Shown here: positions 7,271-11,730 of the stretch, piece after piece | How the letters are laid out: the number at the start of each line of letters is the position of its first letter | Numbering within the stretch: position 1 is the stretch's first letter | Assembly: GCA_965660955.1 (NCBI GenBank) | Contig: CBFIBY010000083.1 | Span: 1 to 11,730 of the forward strand | DNA: 11,730 bases | Origin: UBA2040 sp965660955 | GTDB lineage: Bacteria; Bacteroidota; Bacteroidia; Flavobacteriales_D; Crocinitomicaceae | Reading direction: 5' to 3' | The notes under the pieces: generated by a model | Databases searched by the model: none | What the model was told of the DNA's origin: nothing | What the model saw: the letters and a program-made list of their open reading frames with translations, nothing else | Program-made: the position numbers and the translations under genes

Positions 7271-8581
7271 CTATCGTGCAATAGCAATCTTTAGTTTTTT
7301 ACCTTTGATTTTTTCGTTCCTCACTGTTTGGAGAATTTCCTTTGCCTTTTTGCGATCAACGGCAACAAAAGACCAATGATCAAGGACGATGATTAATCCA
7401 ATTTCATCTTTTTTCAATCCACCTTTGTGACCCAGAAAACCAACTAGGTCAATCTTATTTATTTTTTCTTTCTTACCTCCACTGAAATATAAAGTTTCCC
7501 ATTTTGGTGGTTTGGGTAGGGTAATGGATTCATTTTGTTCAAATTCGGGAATTGAATTATCCATGTAATCAGGCAAATCACGACCTTTTTCGGTCAAAAT
7601 CAATGCTTGGCCTTTTTCCAGCATACGAGCCGTTCGACCGTTGCGATGCACGAATCCATCTTCTTTGTGTGGCAATTGATAGTGAATTACCGTGCCAATT
7701 TCCGGAATATCGAGTCCGCGTGCCGCCAAATCAGTTGAAACCAAATAATTTGCCGAACCGTTTCTAAAACGTATTAGCGTTCTTTCTCTATCCTGTTGCT
7801 CCATGGCTCCGTGAAAGGATAGTGCTGGAACACCCATATTCTGTAAATGTTCACAAATCCGCATAGTAGCTTCTCGGTGATTGCAAAAAATTATCGTTGG
7901 TTCGTTCGGCAAGCTGCAAAGCGTCTCAAATAGTTTGGGAAGTTTTTCTTCTTCTTCGTAGCTTACTTTTTTAAGAGACAATGCCGGTTGCATCTCGCTT
8001 AAAAAATTGATTTCCTTTGGGTTCTCGATTTCGGTAAAAGTTGGAATTTCTTCCAAATTTGTTGCAGAGGACAAAATGGTTTTAATGGATCGAGGTGTTT
8101 GTTCTATAATGTATCCCACTTCTTCCTGAAAGCCCATTTCTAAGGATTTGTCAAATTCATCCAAGACTAAAAAGCGCAAATTTTCAAAATCAACAGTTTC
8201 TTTATCGATGTGATCACAAAGTCGACCTGGTGTGGCAACGAGAATTGTCGGTTGAACACTTAAATTTTGTTTTTCAGTGCGCATGGAGTGTCCGCCATAC
8301 ACGACATTTATTTTGTGCGGACTTTTACATTTTCGACTCACTTCCTCAATTTGAATGGCTAGCTCCCGAGTTGGAGAAACAATTAATGCTTGAATTCCTT
8401 CAATAGTTGGGTCGATTTGTTCGAGAATCGGAAGTAAAAATGCTACAGTTTTACCAGATCCTGTTGGAGAAAGAAGGACTAAATCTTTGGTATTAGGAAA
8501 CGCTTCAAAAACGCTTTGTTGCATTTCTGTCAAGGCTTCAAATCCCAGGTTATTGATATATTCTTTTGTTGCTTCTTTCAT
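7271..8581 (-). CDS. DEAD-box RNA helicase with DbpA-type RNA-binding domain
   Basis: An ATP-dependent RNA helicase of 436 residues. The motifs appear in order: GFEALTEMQ (Q motif, about 13-21), SPTGSGKT (Walker A, 38-45), PTRELA (70-75), TPGR (117-120), DEFD (motif II, 141-144, the DEAD variant), SAT (172-174), STDLAARGLDIPEIGTV (282-298) and HRNGRTAR (motif VI, 312-319). Residues about 362-434, starting LYFSGGKKEKINKIDLVGFL, match the DbpA RNA-binding domain that binds 23S rRNA helix 92 in E. coli. A role in large-subunit ribosome assembly is therefore likely. The Ala in HRNGRTAR replaces the usual Gly. The gene lies 38 nt downstream of the barrel gene on the same strand and carries its own -7-like box. 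Family assignment is secure; the exact rRNA target is inferred. Confidence 0.95.
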   Translation of the reverse strand: MKEATKEYINNLGFEALTEMQQSVFEAFPNTKDLVLLSPTGSGKTVAFLLPILEQIDPTIEGIQALIVSPTRELAIQIEEVSRKCKSPHKINVVYGGHSMRTEKQNLSVQPTILVATPGRLCDHIDKETVDFENLRFLVLDEFDKSLEMGFQEEVGYIIEQTPRSIKTILSSATNLEEIPTFTEIENPKEINFLSEMQPALSLKKVSYEEEEKLPKLFETLCSLPNEPTIIFCNHREATMRICEHLQNMGVPALSFHGAMEQQDRERTLIRFRNGSANYLVSTDLAARGLDIPEIGTVIHYQLPHKEDGFVHRNGRTARMLEKGQALILTEKGRDLPDYMDNSIPEFEQNESITLPKPPKWETLYFSGGKKEKINKIDLVGFLGHKGGLKKDEIGLIIVLDHWSFVAVDRKKAKEILQTVRNEKIKGKKLKIAIAR

Positions 8582-8585
8582 TTGG

Positions 8586-8593
8586 CAAAGATA
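8586..8593 (-). promoter_or_regulatory. -7 box directly before the helicase gene
   Basis: On the minus strand TATCTTTG matches TAnnTTTG exactly and ends only 4 nt before the ATG at 8581. No clear TTG lies 19 nt upstream. If real, transcription would begin at or within a few bases of the start codon, giving a leaderless message. Otherwise the helicase is read through from the barrel gene. Confidence 0.4.
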
Positions 8594-8619
8594 GCCAAAA
8601 GCAACTCTCGAGCACTAAA

Positions 8620-9360
8620 CTACTTTTTGCTTTTCCAACTCATCCCAATCGACAAATAGTTCATTTCGTTGTTTAGCCCCAAACCAAAAGAAAAATCAAA
8701 TTGAAGATTATCTTGAATTAAATAGGTGAAACCTGCATCGAAATTGCCCAAATGGTCCTCGAAATCTGTTGATATAAATCCGTAGGGTTCTGCGTAAACG
8801 GCTACCTTTTCCGACAAGGAATAGTTCAGTGCCATCGTATAGGAATACGCATCGTTTTCATTTCCTTCGTAATTGAAACCAAGATTGTAGCCTATTGAGA
8901 AGTTATCTGTGATGCGGTTGGAGAGACAAAGTTTATTTAGAGAGGCAAAATTGCTGTTTCGAATAGCTTCTGAACCAGTAGGCATGCGTAAATGACTAAG
9001 TAGGCAAGCTTCGAAATTTGCGTTTTCGCGCTGATAGAGCTGAATTTTTGTGCCAATTTCTAAATCGCTAATTCCCTGAGACGTGTTTCCACCGGAAACG
9101 TTGTTTTCGTACTGACTGAGAAATCTCAACTCAAAATAATCGCTCAGGCCTAAGCGAAATAAATTCGTTGGAAGCAATAAACTTCTGGAGGATAGTCCGT
9201 TGGAACCATTAAATTCCATTAGTGCACCAGATTCTATCTGCAATATTCCTTTTTCCACACTTGAACTGCTTTCGGTTTGATCTGGTCGGTCTGTTTCGAT
9301 TCCTTGTCCAAAAAGGGGTGAAGCGGATAGTAATGCAATAAAAGCAATTATTTTTTTCAT
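8620..9360 (-). CDS. Outer-membrane beta-barrel, MetA-like (phenol-degradation pathway family) transporter
   Basis: 246 residues with a signal peptide MKKIIAFIALLSASPLFGQ (cut about 19/20). It is followed by IETDRPDQTESSSSV, the N-terminal hallmark of the family often labelled MetA-like or 'phenol degradation' barrel proteins. The rest is a run of alternating amphipathic strands (LQIESGALMEF, YFELRFLSQYEN, LEIGTKIQLYQ, SIGYNLGFNYEG, AVYAEPYGFIS) ending LNYLSIG-type, as in 12-stranded-like barrels. The label phenol degradation is historical: most members have no known substrate and are thought to be outer-membrane channels. The gene is divergent from a DtxR-type regulator, and its promoter contains a DtxR-like palindrome. 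Metal-responsive control is therefore likely, but whether it carries metal is unknown. Confidence 0.85.
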   Translation of the reverse strand: MKKIIAFIALLSASPLFGQGIETDRPDQTESSSSVEKGILQIESGALMEFNGSNGLSSRSLLLPTNLFRLGLSDYFELRFLSQYENNVSGGNTSQGISDLEIGTKIQLYQRENANFEACLLSHLRMPTGSEAIRNSNFASLNKLCLSNRITDNFSIGYNLGFNYEGNENDAYSYTMALNYSLSEKVAVYAEPYGFISTDFEDHLGNFDAGFTYLIQDNLQFDFSFGLGLNNEMNYLSIGMSWKSKK

Positions 9361-9378
9361 TTTCTTTGTTTGATGATG

Positions 9379-9408
9379 TAAAGATAAAAAGTTAGATTAC
9401 TCTAACAA
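9379..9408 (-). promoter_or_regulatory. Promoter of the barrel gene
   Basis: On the minus strand TTG (9408-9406), a spacer of exactly 19 nt and TATCTTTA (9386-9379, one base off TAnnTTTG) lie 18 nt before the ATG at 9360. Both the spacing and the boxes fit the Bacteroidota consensus. Almost the whole spacer is filled by the palindrome at 9391-9406, so a bound regulator would block polymerase. Confidence 0.62.
9391..9406. promoter_or_regulatory. Probable operator of the DtxR/MntR-family regulator
   Basis: GTTAGATTACTCTAAC has perfect 6-bp arms (GTTAGA / TCTAAC) around TTAC. Its central 14 bases TTAGATTACTCTAA match 11 of 14 positions of TTAGGTTAGCCTAA, the DtxR/MntR-type operator as I remember it. 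It lies between the -33 and -7 boxes of the barrel promoter and 87 nt upstream of the divergent regulator gene. The symmetry and position are seen in the sequence; binding by the neighbouring regulator is inferred. Confidence 0.58.
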
Positions 9409-9441
9409 TTATATTTTAGGTGTATTTTGAATTAAATTGAA

Positions 9442-9454
9442 GTTTGTTGCAAAC
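9442..9454. repeat. Short palindrome at the regulator's own -33 region
   Basis: GTTTG (9442-9446) and CAAAC (9450-9454) are perfect 5-bp arms around TTG, and that TTG is the likely -33 element of the regulator promoter. It could be an autoregulatory or second-factor site. Its sequence is unlike the 9391-9406 palindrome, and arms this short also occur by chance. Confidence 0.3.
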
Positions 9455-9475
9455 CAGACATTTTAGTTACTTTTG
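9447..9475 (+). promoter_or_regulatory. Promoter of the DtxR-family regulator gene
   Basis: TTG (9447-9449), an 18-nt spacer and TACTTTTG (9468-9475, exact TAnnTTTG) precede the ATG at 9493 by 17 nt. A second TTG at 9444-9446 would give a 21-nt spacer. Confidence 0.55.
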
Positions 9476-9492
9476 AGTTCAATCAAGAATAA

Positions 9493-10149
9493 ATGGCATC
9501 TGCAACGGAGGAGAATTATTTAAAAGCTTTACTCAATTTATCTTTGGAAAAAGGGGAATGCTCTATTTCTGAATTGAGTTCCTCTTTGAAGGTTAGTACC
9601 CCGACCGCCAATTCAATGATTCGCAAATTAGCCGAGAAAAAATGGATTCGTTACGAAAAGTATAAGCCCATCCAATTGACCGATCTTGGTAAAAAAATGG
9701 CTGGATTGGTCATCAGGAAGCATCGCTTGACGGAAATGTTTTTAGTAGAGACAATGGGTTTTGGTTGGGAACAGGTCCACGATATTGCAGAGCAAATTGA
9801 ACATATTGATTCGGATGAATTCTTCAATCGAATGGATGAATTACTCGGCAGCCCTTCTATTGATCCGCATGGTTCACCCATTCCAGACAAAAGTGGCAGC
9901 ATTTCAAAACGGAAATACGCAAAATTAAGTGATGGAAAGAATGGAGAGCAATATCGTTTGGCCTCGCTTAANNNNNNNNNNATTGATTTTTTAAAATTCC
10001 TGAATAGAAGGGAAATACGATTAGGACTAATTATTAAAATTATCTCCGTTGAATCTTTTGATGGAAGTTTAGTCGTTTCTTATCCCAATCACAAGGAGGA
10101 AACGCTCAGTAAAGCGGTTTGCGATAAATTGTTGGTCGAGAAAGTTTAG
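9493..10149 (+). CDS. DtxR/MntR-family metal-dependent transcriptional regulator
   Basis: Family members bind Fe(II) or Mn(II), dimerise and repress metal-uptake or related genes. About 218 residues. Residues 1-65 form the winged helix-turn-helix (ATEENYLKALLNL, then STPTANSMIRKLAEK as recognition helix, then YEKYKPIQLTDLGKK). Residues 66-125 form the dimerisation and metal domain, with RKHRLTEMFL (His77), EQIEH (Glu100, Glu103, His104) and the DPHGSPIP hallmark. Residues about 140-218 form a FeoA/SH3-like domain (LGLIIKIISVESFDGSLVVSY). His77, Glu100, Glu103 and His104 align with the MntR ligand set, but the N-terminal ligands Asp8 and Glu11 of B. subtilis MntR are Asn8 and Lys11 here. The preferred metal therefore cannot be assigned. 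A 10-N gap at 9972-9981 interrupts the FeoA domain in frame. The gene is divergent from the barrel and converges on the aquaporin with a 4-nt overlap. Confidence 0.92.
   Translation: MASATEENYLKALLNLSLEKGECSISELSSSLKVSTPTANSMIRKLAEKKWIRYEKYKPIQLTDLGKKMAGLVIRKHRLTEMFLVETMGFGWEQVHDIAEQIEHIDSDEFFNRMDELLGSPSIDPHGSPIPDKSGSISKRKYAKLSDGKNGEQYRLASLXXXXIDFLKFLNRREIRLGLIIKIISVESFDGSLVVSYPNHKEETLSKAVCDKLLVEKV
9972..9981. other. Scaffold gap (10 N) inside the DtxR-family regulator
   Basis: Ten unresolved bases lie between the codons for RLASL and IDFLKFLN. Counted literally they keep the frame and allow one partly known Lys/Asn codon plus three residues. This is what relatives with a LKxSSxDFLKFLN-like stretch would need, so here 10 may be close to the true length, unlike the gap in lnt. 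Confidence 0.9.
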
Positions 10150-10784
10150 TGCTTTCGTAGAATCAATTTCGACCACAAGACCACTACAAATGAAGCGGTA
10201 ACAGGTGCGGTCAGATAGATCCACAGATTTTCTATGTGTCCAGAAATTATGGCCGGCCCCAAACTTCTCGCCGGATTCATGGAGGCTCCTGTAAATGGTC
10301 CAGCCAACCAAGCTTCGAGAAAAACAACCGTTCCAGCGGACAATGCGATGACCAAATAGCTTTTTTTGTAAACGAATAGTATTGTTGCCACAAGAATGAA
10401 GGTCAATAAAAATTCAAGTCCCCACGTTGATGCTACACCAATGTGAGCTTCGGTCGTTCCCAGATTAGATTCTGGTGAAGCGAATTGCAGTACAACCAGA
10501 CTTGCCGATAAGGCAGCGGTTAGTTGTGTAATAAGTAAATAAACGGCTGTTGAAGTTTTGATTTCTCTCATCAACAAAGCGAAAATGGTTACAGCAGGAT
10601 TCATGTGAGCACCTGAAATTCTTGCAAATAGCATCACGCCTAAGTATACGGCGAGACCGAAAGCAATGCCAATACCCAAATCACCAAAATATCCTGTTTC
10701 TTGAGCGAAAACAATAGATCCTGTTCCAATTAGAATAAGTTGAAACGTAGCAAAAAATTCGGCTACGTATAAACGATACTTCAT
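10146..10784 (-). CDS. Aquaporin (MIP) family channel, probable arsenite/metalloid channel
   Basis: 212 residues with six membrane segments and two half-helices. The NPA boxes are GAHMNPAVT (Asn62) and GASMNPARS (Asn170). Aligned by spacing to E. coli AqpZ (Phe43, His174, Thr183, Arg189), the selectivity filter reads Phe42, Ala158, Ala167, Arg173. It thus lacks the His that narrows strict water channels, giving a wider, less polar pore. The ATG overlaps the ArsC-type stop codon in an ATGA, so the two are translationally coupled. In the Sinorhizobium meliloti ars operon the aquaglyceroporin AqpS takes the place of an arsenite pump. By analogy this channel may let arsenite leave the cell down its gradient. 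A glycerol or small-solute role is not excluded. It ends tail to tail in a 4-nt overlap with the DtxR-family gene. Confidence 0.92.
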   Translation of the reverse strand: MKYRLYVAEFFATFQLILIGTGSIVFAQETGYFGDLGIGIAFGLAVYLGVMLFARISGAHMNPAVTIFALLMREIKTSTAVYLLITQLTAALSASLVVLQFASPESNLGTTEAHIGVASTWGLEFLLTFILVATILFVYKKSYLVIALSAGTVVFLEAWLAGPFTGASMNPARSLGPAIISGHIENLWIYLTAPVTASFVVVLWSKLILRKH

Positions 10785-11392
10785 GCAGTTGCTTTATGGA
10801 ATACGTACAACATTTCTCGGGCGATTTGATTTGAAGTGGCGCGGTATTTTTGCTGCGCTTCGGAAGTTCCGTCACTTGCCTTTGGATCTTCAAACGGTGT
10901 TGCGACGCGTAATTCAGCTCCTAGAACCATAGGACAGGCTTCGTCCGCTGAAGTGCATGTCATGATTGCGCCAAACTCTTCTTTGGGAAGAGAATAGTGA
11001 TCGAGCGTTTTAGAAGAACAAACACAAGCATTTTGTCGTGTATCAAAAATAAAAAAGTGTCGAGAATTTTCTTCTTCTCCTTCAACTACAAGGTCGAAGC
11101 CGAGGCTCATGAAGGTGTAAACAACGTTGCCAGCAATGCTCGTTTCTTCCGTTCCTGCAGAGTGCGTTTCAACATTCGTCAGTCCAAAATGAAAAGCAGC
11201 AATTTTTGCCCAAACCTGACCGAAAATGCTTCTTCTTGAATTGTGCGTGCAAATAAAAACTAAATCAATAGGATCCGTTTCTTTGTATTTCACGTAGGCA
11301 GCCAACTTATTTAATTCTTTTTTTCTTTCTTCTGGAATTAAATCGAATTCTTCTATCCGACGTTCACAATACTTCTTGATGCTTTGTTTCAT
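10781..11392 (-). CDS. arsC: ArsC-type arsenate reductase / low-molecular-weight phosphatase family protein
   Basis: 203 residues. The P-loop is VFICTHNSRRS, giving the C-x5-R signature with nucleophile Cys48 and Arg54. IMTCTSADEACPMVLG follows, with Cys146 and Cys153 spaced exactly like Cys82 and Cys89 of the thioredoxin-coupled ArsC of plasmid pI258. PFEDPKASDGT supplies the conserved Asp-Pro (Asp169). Together these favour arsenate reduction to arsenite via a thioredoxin-type disulfide cascade in the cytosol, rather than plain phosphotyrosine phosphatase activity. Differences from pI258 ArsC are an N-terminal extension of about 38 residues (helical, rich in Lys/Glu) and a longer middle section. 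The P-loop has Arg instead of Cys before the signature Arg. It follows the DUF6428 gene after 51 nt and overlaps the aquaporin by 4 nt. Arsenate reduction is likely but not proven by sequence. Confidence 0.87.
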   Translation of the reverse strand: MKQSIKKYCERRIEEFDLIPEERKKELNKLAAYVKYKETDPIDLVFICTHNSRRSIFGQVWAKIAAFHFGLTNVETHSAGTEETSIAGNVVYTFMSLGFDLVVEGEEENSRHFFIFDTRQNACVCSSKTLDHYSLPKEEFGAIMTCTSADEACPMVLGAELRVATPFEDPKASDGTSEAQQKYRATSNQIAREMLYVFHKATA

Positions 11393-11443
11393 ATTCGCTT
11401 TCGTTCCATTTAAACGAGTACCGCCAAATTAGTGAATTTGTGG

Positions 11444-11730
11444 TTAACAACATCCACCACCCGGTGTGCAGCTCGAATCAGTAATTGACGCCAAAGTTTT
11501 TGTTACCTTGTTCACAGGGAAACCACAAGACTCCAGTGCTAAGCAGGCTGTTTGAGAATTTCCAAGAATAAAACCAAAATCGCCTTTTTGCAAAGAATAT
11601 TTCCCTATTGTTGAGTTTTGGTATTCTACCTCAATTTCTGCATCAGGTAAACCAATTTTTTCTTCTCCTAATTTTATGATGTTCAATAGTTTTTCAGTTG
11701 TTAATCTATGATCAACATCCTGTTCATACC
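11444..11730 (-). CDS. DUF6428 family protein, C-terminal part (truncated by window edge)
   Basis: The reading frame is open to the window edge and encodes YEQDVDHRLTTEKLLNIIK, then LGLPDAEIEVEYQNSTIGKY, a region with TACLALESCGF, and the C-terminus SSCTPGGGCC. This order (DHRL..EKLL, EIEVEYQ..TIGKY, Cys-rich CTPGGGCC end) is that of DUF6428 proteins, small cytosolic proteins encoded in Bacteroidota arsenic clusters. The TTG at 11686 is an internal Leu codon, not the start, because upstream codons match the family. The N-terminal part and promoter are outside the window. Five Cys lie in the last third, including the terminal pair, and could bind a thiophilic ion such as arsenite; that is inference. 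It is the first visible gene of the ars-type operon. Confidence 0.86.
   Translation of the reverse strand, partial: YEQDVDHRLTTEKLLNIIKLGEEKIGLPDAEIEVEYQNSTIGKYSLQKGDFGFILGNSQTACLALESCGFPVNKVTKTLASITDSSCTPGGGCC

Noticed and set aside
7260..7275. GATAGC-CTCC-GCTATC hairpin at the end of the helicase gene as a terminator
   Set aside because: The stem is only 6 bp and no T run follows it on the minus strand.
11425..11440. CAAATT-AGTG-AATTTG inverted repeat between the DUF6428 and ArsC genes as an ArsR operator
   Set aside because: Arms are short and AT-only apart from the ends, it lies inside the operon, and it does not resemble the ATCAA-type ArsR sites I know.
11684..11686. TTG as start codon of an 80-residue protein
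   Set aside because: Codons upstream to the window edge continue the DUF6428 sequence (DHRL..EKLL), so this is an internal Leu codon of a truncated gene.

Overview
The window looks like a low-GC chromosomal contig from a Bacteroidota, most likely Flavobacteriales. Four signs point there. Promoter-like sites follow the TTG / ~19 nt / TAnnTTTG pattern rather than sigma70 boxes. Strong Shine-Dalgarno sequences are absent. Several proteins belong to families typical of this phylum: DUF4920, DUF6428, a barrel beginning ETDRPDQTES, and a DbpA-type helicase with a DEFD motif II. Secreted proteins end their signals in ..AQ or ..GQ, or in LASC/AMSC lipoboxes. Two 10-N blocks (231-240 and 9972-9981) are scaffold gaps, each inside a gene. 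No tRNA, rRNA, CRISPR, insertion sequence or phage feature was seen, and no gene-free stretch exceeds about 150 bases.

Left part (1-4216, all minus strand): the 5' part of lnt (apolipoprotein N-acyltransferase, cut by the window edge), an uncharacterised lipoprotein closed by a clean terminator, a 717-residue membrane-anchored protein with a propeller-like C-terminal half, and rnhB (RNase HII). Middle (4346-5284, plus strand): a small secreted protein of unknown function, then a DUF4920 lipoprotein. A perfect 15-bp bidirectional terminator separates these from a minus-strand VLCAD/ACAD9-like acyl-CoA dehydrogenase. Next on the minus strand come a DbpA-like DEAD-box RNA helicase and an outer-membrane beta-barrel of the MetA-like family.

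Right part (8620-11730): the barrel gene is divergent from a DtxR/MntR-family metalloregulator. A 16-nt palindrome resembling DtxR/MntR operators lies between the -33 and -7 boxes of the barrel promoter, which suggests metal-dependent repression of the barrel. The regulator runs tail to tail, with a 4-nt overlap, into a minus-strand arsenic-type operon. In transcription order that operon is a DUF6428 protein with a Cys-rich tail (cut by the window end), a thioredoxin-type ArsC/LMW-phosphatase homologue, and an aquaporin-type channel joined to ArsC by an ATGA overlap. The likely scheme is arsenate reduction to arsenite followed by passive release through the channel. An ArsR or Acr3/ArsB would have to lie outside the window.

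The most interesting signals are the operator inside the barrel promoter and the DUF6428-ArsC-aquaporin operon. The rest is mostly ordinary housekeeping sequence.
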